Of a stretch of 64,000 bases of DNA, positions 18,623 to 26,943 are shown piece by piece. Numbering within the stretch: position 1 is the first letter of the stretch; the number at the start of each line of letters is the position of its first letter. Under the pieces are notes generated by a model. The model was given only the letters and a program-made list of their open reading frames with translations. It did not search any database and was not told where the DNA came from. The translations under genes were made by a program, and so were the position numbers. Location: NCBI GenBank assembly GCA_031417915.1, contig JANOWN010000051.1, positions 11,558 to 75,557 of the forward strand, read 5' to 3'. The DNA is from Methylotenera_A sp031417915. GTDB lineage: Bacteria; Pseudomonadota; Gammaproteobacteria; Burkholderiales; Methylophilaceae.

Positions 18623-19399
18623 TTGCCAAAAAGTAACCAGTTCACTCGAATTTATAGAATATCGCGCATTTTAATTCACACAACGACTGGATTAACGATT
18701 GCAGCTTTAGTGCTGCCATTTATTCAAAAAAAAACCAAATTATCGCTCATTAAGTGGTGGTGTGGTGGCTTGTTGCGCGCCTTTAATATTAAAGTGGTCA
18801 CTTTTGGAGACTTGCCTGCGCCTAGCGTGGAAGGTGTGATGTTTGTAGCAAACCATATTTCTTGGTCAGACATTCATGCCTTAAATAGCTTAATTCCATT
18901 ACGCTTTATTGCGAAATCTGACATTAAAAATTGGCCGATATTTGGTTATTTGGTACAAAAGGCCGATACTTTATTTATTGACAGAAATAAGCGACAAGAA
19001 GCTGGGCGCATTGTTGATATCACCGCGGAAAGTTTAAAATCTGGCGATAATTTATGTTTTTTTCCAGAAGGCACTACTACGGATGGTGCTGGCACAAGCG
19101 GCACAGGCTTGGAAGGCACGCGGGTATTGCCTTTCAAGAGCAGTGTTTTACAAGCTGCGATTGATGCCAATACACAAGTTTGGCCAATTGCGATTAAATA
19201 CGTCAATGCCGATGGTAGCATCAATACGGCCATGGCTTATGCGGGGGAAACCAGTTTAATTGAATCAATGCACCAGGTGTTAATACAGAAAAATCCAGTG
19301 GTGGAATTACACTTTTTAACACCGCTCGCTACCGAAGGGCAAAACAGGCGTGATTTAACACAAGCCGCATACGACTCAATTATGGCTAAACTGATTTGA
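18623..19399 (+). CDS. 1-acyl-sn-glycerol-3-phosphate acyltransferase (PlsC/OlsA-like)
   Basis: The 258 residues contain the acyltransferase HX4D box (His80 to Asp85, in NHISWSDIHA) and the FPEGTT motif near residue 146, with one N-terminal membrane helix. It begins with TTG one base after the olsB-like stop; no upstream ATG is available, and the initiation must be by translational coupling. The pairing argues for OlsA (lyso-ornithine lipid acyltransferase) rather than the housekeeping PlsC, but both activities occur in the family. Its 3' end overlaps the convergent apaH by 14 bases. Confidence 0.8.
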   Translation: MPKSNQFTRIYRISRILIHTTTGLTIAALVLPFIQKKTKLSLIKWWCGGLLRAFNIKVVTFGDLPAPSVEGVMFVANHISWSDIHALNSLIPLRFIAKSDIKNWPIFGYLVQKADTLFIDRNKRQEAGRIVDITAESLKSGDNLCFFPEGTTTDGAGTSGTGLEGTRVLPFKSSVLQAAIDANTQVWPIAIKYVNADGSINTAMAYAGETSLIESMHQVLIQKNPVVELHFLTPLATEGQNRRDLTQAAYDSIMAKLI

Positions 19400-20213
19400 T
19401 AACGTTGTCTCGCGCGTCGTGATTTACCTGCGTAATTTCTCGCGTCTCTAAACACATAGCGGTGAGCTGACCGCCCCACAAACAACCAGTATCAAGCGCA
19501 TGAATATTATCGCGCTGACGTAGCCCTAGCGCAGACCAATGCCCACAGATAATTTGCGATGTTTGCGATTGCCTGACAGGCGCATCAAACCAAGGTGTAT
19601 AGCCATTTGGGATGTCTTGCAGCTCGCCCTTAAATTCAAACTCCATTTCGCCAGCTAAGCTACAAATGCGCATGCGCGTCATAGCGTTAGTAATGGCTCG
19701 TAATCTGTCCATTCCCATCAAATTGTCATTCCAAGCATTAGGCTCATTACCGTACATATTGCGTAAAAAATCTAAATAATTATCGCCCTGCAAGGCGCAT
19801 TCCACTTCGTTTGCATAGCACATGGCTTTTTCAATCGTCCACTGCGAAAACAGGCCTGCGTGCACCATGACGTAGCCATTTTCTTCAACAATCAATGGTT
19901 GATGACGCAACCATGTAAAAAGAGCATCGCTGTCAGGCGCATGGATACTGGCTTGCAGGGTATCGTGTTTATGCGCTGGTTTTACCATATGCACCACTGC
20001 AAGCGCGTGTAAATCGTGATTTCCTAGCACTACCTTAAGCGAATCTTGATGCTGAAAACACCAACGCAATACCTCTAACGAGCCGCTGCCGCGATTGATT
20101 AAATCGCCCACCAGCCACAATTTGTCTTGGCGGGGATTAAATTGTAGGCGCGCCAATAATGCCGTAAAAGCATAATAACAGCCCTGAATGTCGCCTATCG
20201 CGTAAGTTGCCAT
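19386..20213 (-). CDS. apaH: Symmetrical bis(5'-nucleosyl)-tetraphosphatase ApaH
   Basis: ApaH hydrolyses Ap4A to two ADP and can decap Np4-capped RNA. The 275 residues show the metallophosphatase motifs GDIQG (7-11), GDLINRG (36-42) and GNHDLH (64-69), and a C-terminal GHWSALG. Residues about 86-93 (LQASIHAP) are encoded by a 38-bp palindrome copy, placed just after the GNHD metal motif in a surface region between metal-binding motifs. It converges with the acyltransferase gene. Confidence 0.96.
   Translation of the reverse strand: MATYAIGDIQGCYYAFTALLARLQFNPRQDKLWLVGDLINRGSGSLEVLRWCFQHQDSLKVVLGNHDLHALAVVHMVKPAHKHDTLQASIHAPDSDALFTWLRHQPLIVEENGYVMVHAGLFSQWTIEKAMCYANEVECALQGDNYLDFLRNMYGNEPNAWNDNLMGMDRLRAITNAMTRMRICSLAGEMEFEFKGELQDIPNGYTPWFDAPVRQSQTSQIICGHWSALGLRQRDNIHALDTGCLWGGQLTAMCLETREITQVNHDARDNVIKSV
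19928..19963 (-). repeat. 38-bp palindromic element, copy 3 (inside apaH)
   Basis: Minus-strand orientation (GCGCATGGATACTGGCTTGC on the plus strand). Read in sense as LQASIHAPDSDA in ApaH. Confidence 0.8.
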
Positions 20214-20250
20214 AGTGTATATTTTAGCTTAACAAACCATCAACCCACAA

Positions 20251-20281
20251 AAAAGCCGCTTAAAATATTAAGCGGCTTTTT
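20251..20281 (-). terminator. Rho-independent terminator downstream of cytochrome c gene
   Basis: A 13-bp perfect stem (AAAAGCCGCTTAA at 20251-20263 with its complement at 20268-20280) and a four-base loop, with A/T runs on both sides. It lies 3' of the cytochrome c5 gene on the minus strand, before apaH. Confidence 0.8.
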
Positions 20282-20295
20282 CACATCGCTAATAA

Positions 20296-20790
20296 TTACT
20301 TTTTAGCTAAGGTTGCAGGATCAAATTTTGCACCTGATTGATTCGCCATCTCCGCCACCGCTGCCGCAATTTCACCATCGGTTAAAGCTGGATTACCGCC
20401 TTTAGCTGGCATGGTACGAATGCCCTCAATCGCATGTTTAACAAGCGTTTCATAACCTAGCGCAATGCGCGGCTGCCACTGGGCTGCATCACCAATTTTT
20501 GGTGAGTTCATCATGCCAGTCGCGTGACACATTGCGCACCCGCCTTTTACGACATCAGCGCCACTTTTTTCTACGTGCGCTTCACTTGCAGGCGCAACTT
20601 CAGCCACAGCAACAGGTGCAATATTTTCTTTAACATCCGCCACTTGCGCAGCTGCTGGTGCAGCATCTTCTGCAGCAGGTTTGGCCATTAGCAATCCAAC
20701 TACTACTGCGGCGGCTAATAAAAGGCCGAAAATAATCACCATTGGTTGTAAAGTGCTTGGGCTTGAATGTTGGTCGTCATGTTTACTCAT
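20296..20790 (-). CDS. Cytochrome c5 family protein
   Basis: The 164 residues have an N-terminal membrane anchor (about 17-36), an Ala/Pro/Val-rich linker of about 40 residues, and a class I c-type haem domain with CAMCH (Cys85, Cys88, His89) and the axial methionine within RTMPAKGG near residue 127. It is a membrane-tethered periplasmic electron carrier, plausibly donating to the neighbouring cytochrome c oxidase. It is flanked by a terminator and by tRNA-Arg on the other strand. Confidence 0.92.
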   Translation of the reverse strand: MSKHDDQHSSPSTLQPMVIIFGLLLAAAVVVGLLMAKPAAEDAAPAAAQVADVKENIAPVAVAEVAPASEAHVEKSGADVVKGGCAMCHATGMMNSPKIGDAAQWQPRIALGYETLVKHAIEGIRTMPAKGGNPALTDGEIAAAVAEMANQSGAKFDPATLAKK

Positions 20791-20834
20791 TGTGTCGCTC
20801 CCTAAATCATTAAAAATAAAAAATGCTAATAAAA

Positions 20835-20863
20835 TTTCTGTAATACAACTGCTTTGTTATAAT
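20835..20863 (+). promoter_or_regulatory. Promoter of tRNA-Arg
   Basis: An extended -10 TGtTATAAT (TATAAT at 20858-20863) lies 26 bases before the tRNA, with a weak TTTCTG -35 at 20835-20840 and 17-base spacing. Confidence 0.6.
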
Positions 20864-20888
20864 GCGCCATCACTTAAGTAACGTTAAG

Positions 20889-20965
20889 GCGCCCGTAGCT
20901 CAGCTGGATAGAGTGTTGGTTTCCGAAGCCAAAGGTCGTGGGTTCGACTCCCGCCGGGCGCGCCA
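20889..20965 (+). tRNA. tRNA-Arg (anticodon CCG)
   Basis: The 77-base cloverleaf has the acceptor stem GCGCCCG/CGGGCGC, D-loop AGCTCAGCTGGATAGAG, anticodon loop TTCCGAA with anticodon CCG at 20923-20925 (reads CGG), T-arm GTGGGTTCGACTCCCGC and an encoded CCA end. It stands alone between the cytochrome c5 gene and ctaB. Confidence 0.97.
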
Positions 20966-20987
20966 AATTGCTATACCAAGTCTGTAT

Positions 20988-21893
20988 TTATAGCCTAAAT
21001 AGCCAGTAGTGATCGACCAATAAAGCTGCAAATAATAGCGTTAAATACAAAATTGAAAACTTGAACATGCTGCGAGCTAAGTCGTCAGAGTATTTACGAT
21101 ATAAGCTAATTGCATAAGCCATAAACACACCGTCTAGCAGCAGCGCAGCGACTAGGTAAATAAAGCCGCTCATGCGCATGGCAAATGGTATTAAGGTTAC
21201 GGCCGTTAAAATAATGGTGTAGAGTAAAATCTGCAAACGCGTATATTCCTCACCATGCGTCACCGGTAACATCGGTAAGCCAGATTTAGCGTATTCATCA
21301 CGACGATACAGCGCTAGCGCCCAAAAATGTGGCGGCGTCCAAGCAAATATAATCAGCACCAAAATCCAAGCTTCTGGTGAAACTGTGCCTGTTACGGCAG
21401 CCCAACCCAGCGCAGGCGGCATGGCACCAGATAAACCGCCAATCACAATGTTAAGCGGCGTTGCGGGTTTTAAAAATACCGTGTAAATCACCGCATAACC
21501 CACAAAAGTGGCGAGCGTGAGCCACATAGTAAGTGGATTTACGAACACATATAGAATGGTTAAGCCGATGCTTGCCATAACCGTTGCAAATATAAAGGTT
21601 TGCTTTGAAGTCAATTGTCCAGTTGGTAAAGGTCTGCCACGTGTGCGTGCCATTTTTGCATCAATCGCCTGTTCTACCAAGCAGTTAAACGCGGCAGCCG
21701 CGCCAGAAGCCATGCCGATGCCAATAGTGGCTGCTAGCAATATATTAAGCGGCACCATATTTGGCGTAGCGAGAAACATGCCTATCATCGCCGTAAACAC
21801 AATCAAAGTAGTTACGCGCGGCTTAGTTAAGGCCAAAAAGTTTTGAAAACTTGACCTTGCGTTTGGTAAATTAATTTCAGAAACAGTGCTCAT
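20988..21893 (-). CDS. ctaB: Protoheme IX farnesyltransferase (haem O synthase)
   Basis: CtaB/CyoE adds a farnesyl group to haem B to make haem O. The 301 residues show a UbiA-type multi-helix membrane protein with the conserved prenyl-diphosphate binding region IDAKMARTRGRPLP (near residue 75) and the second conserved cytoplasmic loop with YRRDEYAKSGLPMLP. It follows ctaA by 24 bases, making haem O then haem A for the aa3 oxidase encoded upstream in the same cluster. Confidence 0.97.
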   Translation of the reverse strand: MSTVSEINLPNARSSFQNFLALTKPRVTTLIVFTAMIGMFLATPNMVPLNILLAATIGIGMASGAAAAFNCLVEQAIDAKMARTRGRPLPTGQLTSKQTFIFATVMASIGLTILYVFVNPLTMWLTLATFVGYAVIYTVFLKPATPLNIVIGGLSGAMPPALGWAAVTGTVSPEAWILVLIIFAWTPPHFWALALYRRDEYAKSGLPMLPVTHGEEYTRLQILLYTIILTAVTLIPFAMRMSGFIYLVAALLLDGVFMAYAISLYRKYSDDLARSMFKFSILYLTLLFAALLVDHYWLFRL

Positions 21894-21917
21894 TTAACTC
21901 TCGCTTTTACTGCTAAA

Positions 21918-22904
21918 TTAGCTTTTTAACTCTGTTATTTTAGAGTTAATAACAACCACAGTTATTAATAATAAAGCTGCGCCCATATTATGCCCTACTG
22001 CCAGCACAAGTGGAAGATGTAGCAGCAAATTCGCGATACCTAAAGCAATTTGCACCGCTAATAAACCAAGCATTATGTAGGCTGGTTTTTTCAATTGCGG
22101 CGCTTTTAGCAAACGTAACCCAAGCAAACCCAAGTAAATAAAGGTGATTAGCGCACCTATGCGGTGCGTCCATTGTATGGCGGTATAAGCAGCCAGCTGC
22201 AAGGTTTTGCCTGCAGCATCAACACCCAACTCGCGCACCAAGTGAAAAGCGCTAGAAAAATCCATCACAGGGAACCACACGCCATGACAAGTCGGAAAAT
22301 CCGTACAAGCTAAGGCCGCGTAATTCGTACTAGTCCAACCTCCTAAAAAAATCTGCGCAAATAAAATCACCAACGCGCCACGCACCCAAAAACGTAAGCT
22401 TTCAGATTGCAAAACGCGTGTTGGTATTAAGCCCAAATGGCGGTGCGCTATCCAAGTCAATATCGCCAGTGTACTCATGCCGCCTATCAAATGCGCGGTA
22501 ACGACGGCTGGCTTCAGCAACAAAGTCACTGTCCACATACCTAGCGCTGCCTGAAATGCAATTAAAACGACTAAAAATGTATGCAGCAACGGCGAAACTT
22601 TAATTGTTTGACGGTGATACCAAGCCATGACAAAAATCGCCAGCACCAGCAAGCCCAAAGTGCCGGCAAAATAGCGATGTATCATTTCTTTCCAGGCTTT
22701 ATGGTGCTCCACGGGCGAATCAGGATAAACCGTCTGCGCGTGTTGCAGCGCGCTCTCACTTTGCGGTACGGTAAGCGTACCATAACAACCAGGCCAATCT
22801 GGGCAGCCCAAGCCGGCATCGGATAAGCGCACATAAGCGCCCAACACCACCACACACAGGGTAAGAATAGTCGCAATGAATACCAGTTTATTAAACGCGC
22901 GCAT
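21918..22904 (-). CDS. ctaA: Haem A synthase (COX15/CtaA)
   Basis: CtaA oxidises the C8 methyl of haem O to a formyl group, giving haem A. The 328 residues form eight predicted membrane helices in two four-helix halves with the family-typical histidines (HHKAWKEMIHRYFAG; QWTHRIGAL) and the N-terminal GCPDWPGCYG motif of type 2 CtaA. It is placed between the SCO-like gene and ctaB. Confidence 0.96.
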   Translation of the reverse strand: MRAFNKLVFIATILTLCVVVLGAYVRLSDAGLGCPDWPGCYGTLTVPQSESALQHAQTVYPDSPVEHHKAWKEMIHRYFAGTLGLLVLAIFVMAWYHRQTIKVSPLLHTFLVVLIAFQAALGMWTVTLLLKPAVVTAHLIGGMSTLAILTWIAHRHLGLIPTRVLQSESLRFWVRGALVILFAQIFLGGWTSTNYAALACTDFPTCHGVWFPVMDFSSAFHLVRELGVDAAGKTLQLAAYTAIQWTHRIGALITFIYLGLLGLRLLKAPQLKKPAYIMLGLLAVQIALGIANLLLHLPLVLAVGHNMGAALLLITVVVINSKITELKS

Positions 22905-22919
22905 TTTTCTGAATACTCC

Positions 22920-23528
22920 CTAACCAGCCCATGAGTTTTTAAGCAAGCGTTTTAAATCACTAAACAGGCCTTTTGCGTCTAAATTCGCTGGGTAACTCAT
23001 CATCAAATTTCCTAATGGATCAACCAGATAAATAGTGCCGCCAGCCGCATTAAATGCACTAGCAAGTTTTGCCGTTTCAGCATCTGTGCCGCCCAATATC
23101 AGCAAATCAGGATACTGTTTTTGCAAAGCATTAAAAGCCTCGCTATTTAACTCAGCTGGTACCAATAATAAGCGCTGTACACGCTTAATATCTTTGTTTA
23201 GTGATGTGTGTACTTGCTTAAGCAAATGCACTTGCGCTTGGCATGGCGTGGCGCAGCCTGTGGAATCCATCATGACCACGCTCCATTTTTTAAGCCATTG
23301 CTCGCGCTTAAATGCTTTACCTTGCATGTCATGTAAAACGGGGAAGGTCAATGCCTGCGGCGGCTGAATCAAATTGCCATAACTATGCCCGCTAGGTTTT
23401 AAATTCAATAAATGCAAGGTCGCCGCCACAGTAAATGGCAACACGAAGATAACGGCCAAAATCAGCAGAATTTTTCTGCCACTGGTTTTGTTTGGGGGCG
23501 TTTGCGCCTGATTGATTTCTGACATCAT
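22920..23528 (-). CDS. SCO-like thioredoxin-fold membrane protein
   Basis: The 202 residues have one N-terminal membrane helix (about 20-42) and a thioredoxin-like periplasmic domain. The spacing CATPC near residue 96 gives the CxxxC copper-binding pair of SCO/Cox17-delivery chaperones, and the later IYLVDPLGNL strand matches SCO. The conserved SCO histidine just ahead of that strand is absent (AAGGTIYLVDP). It therefore looks like a divergent oxidase assembly protein, typical of betaproteobacterial cta clusters next to SURF1, rather than a canonical SCO. It begins directly after surf1; two adjacent ATGs are possible starts. Confidence 0.75.
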   Translation of the reverse strand: MMSEINQAQTPPNKTSGRKILLILAVIFVLPFTVAATLHLLNLKPSGHSYGNLIQPPQALTFPVLHDMQGKAFKREQWLKKWSVVMMDSTGCATPCQAQVHLLKQVHTSLNKDIKRVQRLLLVPAELNSEAFNALQKQYPDLLILGGTDAETAKLASAFNAAGGTIYLVDPLGNLMMSYPANLDAKGLFSDLKRLLKNSWAG

Positions 23529-24272
23529 TTAAGTCCTTACTTTCTTCACATTCAATACAATATAAATCACTAGCAAGGTCAGCGCGAAGCCAAACCACTG
23601 ATAGGCGTATCCTAAATGCATGTTGACACGCTCACCTGGCGGCGGCCAATTTCTAACGAAACCACCCACGTTTTTTTCATCTAGCCGCACCAAATAAGGC
23701 TCTGCTTCAAATGGCACCGATTTAATATAGCGCTTTAAGTCCAAATTCTGCCAAATGGGCTGCCACTTTTCATCCACTGGCGGGGGCGCTTCCAGCGTAA
23801 AAAAATTTGCAGCAGGTATGTTAATATCACCTATAATTTCTTGCCTGCCCTGCGGGGCAATAACCACGGGCACCTGCTGTTGTAAGCCTTTTTGTGCTGC
23901 TGCTTTCGGAATCCAGCCACGATTCACTAATACAAAATGACTACTGCCTTCCACCTGCATTGGCGTCAGCACGTGGTAACCAGCCACGGTATTTTCTACC
24001 TGATTATCCAACAGTACTTGATAACGCGTGTCGTAAACACCGGCAAGTTTTACGCGCCGATAACGCCAACTTTCCAAGTCCGTTATTTTACCAGCTAATA
24101 AGTTATCTGTAAGCGCAACTGGCGGCTCGATAAGACGCGCATTTAGCTGTGTTTGCAGTGCCTGTTTTTGCGCGGCCCTATCAAATTGCCAAAGCCCAGC
24201 CTTGATGCAAAGCGCCATCACTGCTAACGTTGCCAGCGTCATCCACCAATTTGGGCGAAACGTATATTTCAT
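23529..24272 (-). CDS. SURF1-family cytochrome oxidase assembly protein
   Basis: SURF1 (Shy1) proteins assist haem A insertion into oxidase subunit I. The 247 residues show helices at both ends (about 10-30 and 220-240) and the internal signatures WRYRRVKLAGVYD and HVLTPMQ...VLVNRGWIP. It ends immediately before the SCO-like gene. Confidence 0.93.
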   Translation of the reverse strand: MKYTFRPNWWMTLATLAVMALCIKAGLWQFDRAAQKQALQTQLNARLIEPPVALTDNLLAGKITDLESWRYRRVKLAGVYDTRYQVLLDNQVENTVAGYHVLTPMQVEGSSHFVLVNRGWIPKAAAQKGLQQQVPVVIAPQGRQEIIGDINIPAANFFTLEAPPPVDEKWQPIWQNLDLKRYIKSVPFEAEPYLVRLDEKNVGGFVRNWPPPGERVNMHLGYAYQWFGFALTLLVIYIVLNVKKVRT

Positions 24273-24343
24273 TGCAATCCTGCTAGATTAGCCGCATAAT
24301 TGGCTGATTAATCGTACTCAAAGTTACCGAAATAAGGCACATC

Positions 24344-24550
24344 ATGCTCGTAAAAATTCTCATTATTATCGTTCTGCTACTCATCGCCGGCAGCTTGTTT
24401 TCTGCGCTGTATTATTTAATGAAAGGTGATACTAGCGAACGCACAGTCAAGGCGCTCACTTGGCGCATCTCCTTATCAATCGGATTGTTTCTACTGATTA
24501 TGCTGGCATTTTTTACTGGCGTTATCGGCCCGCCAAATCCGCATCCTTAA
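24344..24550 (+). CDS. DUF2909 small twin-helix membrane protein
   Basis: The 68 residues are two membrane helices (about 4-26 and 43-62) joined by a short basic loop with ERTVKALTWRISLS, matching the DUF2909 twin-transmembrane proteins found in betaproteobacterial cytochrome oxidase clusters. It is transcribed against its neighbours. Function not established; the context suggests oxidase assembly. Confidence 0.82.
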   Translation: MLVKILIIIVLLLIAGSLFSALYYLMKGDTSERTVKALTWRISLSIGLFLLIMLAFFTGVIGPPNPHP

Positions 24551-24608
24551 ATTTTACTGCTCTGAACTTCACTTCCCTCGCGCGTGCACATTTATTGTCA
24601 AAATAGAT

Positions 24609-24645
24609 GCTCTGCAGCCCAATATCCATGCGGCTTACAGGCTGA
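24609..24645 (+). repeat. 38-bp palindromic element, copy 4 (intergenic)
   Basis: GCTCTGCAGCCCAATATCCA then TGCGGCTTACAGGC, between the DUF2909 gene and the 3' end of ctaG. Confidence 0.8.
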
Positions 24646-24678
24646 TTGTTTTGGAAAAAAATAAACTGCTGACTTAAA

Positions 24679-25284
24679 TTAATTTACTTTTGTTGCGGCT
24701 TTTTCTAGTTGGATCAGCGCAGCCTTATCCACGCTCGACACACCATTAAAAAATGCATAATTCAAAGTCACTGTATTCACATCTGCTGGCAAATCTGGCT
24801 TTACATAAAACATTACTGGCATTTTCTTACTTTCGCCAGATTTCAAAGTTTGCTGTTTAAAACAAAAACACTCAATTTTTTTAAAATATAAGGCTGTCAA
24901 CTCTGGCGTCACACTTGGCACAGCCACGCCCATCTCGCTAGCTGCGCCATTATTTTTTGCCATATAACTGGTCAAAGTAATTTCACCAGGATGTACGCGC
25001 AAGCTGGTATCTGAGGGATGAAAACTCCAGCCCAAGCCTGGCATGGTATTGCCGGTGAAAATTACGGTTACCCAGCGTGTTTTATCAATCTTCAGGTTTT
25101 TGTCAGATGCCGTCATCGTGCTATCGGCACGACCATTTAGACCGAACTTTTTACACATCACATCATAAAGCGGGGCAAGGGCAAAACTAAATATCAATCC
25201 TGAAAGCACAATCAGACTTAGCTTCCAGGCCAGTTGTTTATTTTTGCTGTTGTTTGTTGCCAGCGTATTCTCGTCTATGTCCAT
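24679..25284 (-). CDS. ctaG: Cytochrome c oxidase assembly protein CtaG (Cox11)
   Basis: CtaG delivers copper to the CuB site of oxidase subunit I. The 201 residues contain an N-terminal membrane helix (about 20-42), the LAPLYDVMCKKFGLNG motif, and the copper-binding CFCF motif in ECFCFKQQTL near residue 139. It lies downstream of the 38-aa assembly protein gene. Confidence 0.96.
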   Translation of the reverse strand: MDIDENTLATNNSKNKQLAWKLSLIVLSGLIFSFALAPLYDVMCKKFGLNGRADSTMTASDKNLKIDKTRWVTVIFTGNTMPGLGWSFHPSDTSLRVHPGEITLTSYMAKNNGAASEMGVAVPSVTPELTALYFKKIECFCFKQQTLKSGESKKMPVMFYVKPDLPADVNTVTLNYAFFNGVSSVDKAALIQLEKAATKVN

Positions 25285-25314
25285 GAAAGCTTAAACAAAA
25301 CCTTAAATAAAATC

Positions 25315-25431
25315 TTAATTAAAATAAATCGCCGCAGCGTAAAAAATAATTGCAAAAATGCCGATAGCCCAACCGACCAATAAATTTTTACGCCGCTGCT
25401 TTTGTTGCTCCAAATTTGGATCTTGTTCCAT
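25315..25431 (-). CDS. Cytochrome oxidase small assembly protein (38 aa)
   Basis: This short gene encodes 38 residues: a polar Gln-rich start (MEQDPNLEQQKQRRKN) followed by one membrane helix (LLVGWAIGIFAIIFYAAAIY). It matches the pattern of the tiny proteins annotated between oxidase subunit genes and ctaG in Betaproteobacteria. An AAGAGAAA stretch serves as a possible ribosome site. It fills the gap between the DUF2244 gene and ctaG in the same direction, which supports it as real. Confidence 0.75.
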   Translation of the reverse strand: MEQDPNLEQQKQRRKNLLVGWAIGIFAIIFYAAAIYFN

Positions 25432-25442
25432 TTTTCTCTTTC

Positions 25443-25916
25443 TTAATACTTAAAAAAAGTACCGATTCTTTTTTGCAATTGCTCAGCTAAAATTTCGCGC
25501 TGTTTTCGGGTTAAATAACGACCGATTTCAATTTCTTTACCATGTGAGAGCAAGCCCAGACGCAGATCGCCATTGTGCGACTCATGACACACCACCTTTG
25601 CCCAGTATGGGTTAAGTTGATATTGGCTCACATATTGACCAGTGCAACGTTCTATAAGCAGGCTGTCGCCATCTATGCTGATACGCTCGAAATCGCTCTC
25701 ATGATTATTGACATAATAAAAAGCATAGCCAAGCGCGAAAATCTCCAAGCCTACAAAAGGTAACACCAACCACGCACCAATAAGACTAAAACCAATCGCA
25801 ATACAGCAAGGAATTACCGTTAGCAGCAAAATCACTTTAACCTTGCCGTGAGCGCTTAAGGAGCAGCTTGGTTTAAATGTTACGCTGTAAGCGTTACCCT
25901 CTGTTGGTGACATCAT
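25443..25916 (-). CDS. DUF2244 domain-containing membrane protein
   Basis: The 157 residues show a short N-terminus, two closely spaced membrane helices (about 28-68), a YYVNNHESDFERI segment and a C-terminal cytoplasmic beta domain ending in LTRKQREILAEQL, as in DUF2244 proteins found near cytochrome oxidase genes. A GGAGG site lies right at the first of two consecutive ATG codons; spacing favours the second (25913). Function unknown. Confidence 0.83.
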   Translation of the reverse strand: MMSPTEGNAYSVTFKPSCSLSAHGKVKVILLLTVIPCCIAIGFSLIGAWLVLPFVGLEIFALGYAFYYVNNHESDFERISIDGDSLLIERCTGQYVSQYQLNPYWAKVVCHESHNGDLRLGLLSHGKEIEIGRYLTRKQREILAEQLQKRIGTFFKY

Positions 25917-26012
25917 TCCTCCACCTAGAATTTAGAAGTCTTGGAAATTATGATTGTTTCTGTACAAATTAATTCTCTAAAATTAGATTTAATTTTAGAC
26001 ACAACATAAAAA

Positions 26013-26044
26013 TAAACGCCACAAGGAAAACCTTGCGGCGTTTA
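26013..26044 (-). terminator. Hairpin terminator after cytochrome oxidase subunit III
   Basis: TAAACGCC and CAAGG pair with CCTTG and GGCGTTTA around an AAAA loop, with one mismatch. Located 18 bases after the subunit III stop on the minus strand. Confidence 0.6.
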
Positions 26045-26061
26045 ATAAGCCTAAACTAAAA

Positions 26062-26910
26062 CTATAGCCAGTACACGAATATAAACAGAAATAACCAAAC
26101 AACGTCCACAAAGTGCCAATACCAAGCCACCGCTTCAAATCCAAAATGATCATGCGAGTTAAAATGTCCCTTTAGTACGCGGAACAAAATAATTGTCAAC
26201 ATAATCGCACCCATTGTTACATGCAAGCCATGAAAGCCAGTAAGCATATAAAAAGTCGCGCCGTAAATGCCAGTTTTAATAGTAAAGCCAGCTTCTGCGT
26301 ATTCATGTGCCTGTAAGAACAGGAACAATACACCCAGCGCAATGGTTAAAATTAAGCCAATAGTGAGCTGTTTACGATTGTCTTTCATCAAGCCCCAGTG
26401 CGCCCAAGTCAACGTTGCGCCTGAAGTTAACAATAACAAAGTATTAATTGCTGGCAATCCCCATGCACCCATTGGTGTGAAGGCTTCTTTAAGGCCAGGA
26501 CCACCAGAAGGCCAAAGCGCTTGGAAACCTGGCCATAAAGCATGCGCGCCTGTCAAGCCATGCGCATCAGCTAACCAATGCAAAGACACATTACGCGTGT
26601 AGAACAAAGCGCCGAAGAAGCCAAAGAAGAACATGACTTCAGAGAATATGAACCAGCCCATACCCCAGCGGAAAGATTTATCTACTTGTTTGTTATAAAA
26701 CTTGCTGACACTTTCGCCAATCACTTCTGCAAACCAACCATACAGTAAGTACGCTAAGCACAAGCCGCCAGCTATCATTAGCGGCTTGCCCATGGCTATC
26801 TTGTTCAGCACCATGGTAAATCCACCAGCCAACAGGAACAAGGATATTGACGCTATTAGCGGCCAAAAGGATGGGCCTGGTAGGTAATAATTTTTTGTGT
26901 TCTGACTCAT
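26062..26910 (-). CDS. ctaE: Cytochrome c oxidase subunit III
   Basis: The 282 residues have the seven-helix structure of subunit III, with the conserved FTMVLN...W, EVMFFFGFFGALFYTR and TGFHGLHVTMG...H segments and the C-terminal WYWHFVDVVWLFLFIFVYW. Subunit III stabilises the core and proton uptake. It sits directly downstream of subunit I; in many Betaproteobacteria ctaG lies between them, so the order here is slightly rearranged. Confidence 0.97.
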   Translation of the reverse strand: MSQNTKNYYLPGPSFWPLIASISLFLLAGGFTMVLNKIAMGKPLMIAGGLCLAYLLYGWFAEVIGESVSKFYNKQVDKSFRWGMGWFIFSEVMFFFGFFGALFYTRNVSLHWLADAHGLTGAHALWPGFQALWPSGGPGLKEAFTPMGAWGLPAINTLLLLTSGATLTWAHWGLMKDNRKQLTIGLILTIALGVLFLFLQAHEYAEAGFTIKTGIYGATFYMLTGFHGLHVTMGAIMLTIILFRVLKGHFNSHDHFGFEAVAWYWHFVDVVWLFLFIFVYWL

Positions 26911-26943
26911 ATTTGCTCCCTAAATATTTTCTATATCAGTTGC

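Noticed and set aside
22980..23060. Idea that the 202-residue protein next to SURF1 is a standard SCO1.
   Set aside because: It lacks the conserved histidine, so only a SCO-like call is made.
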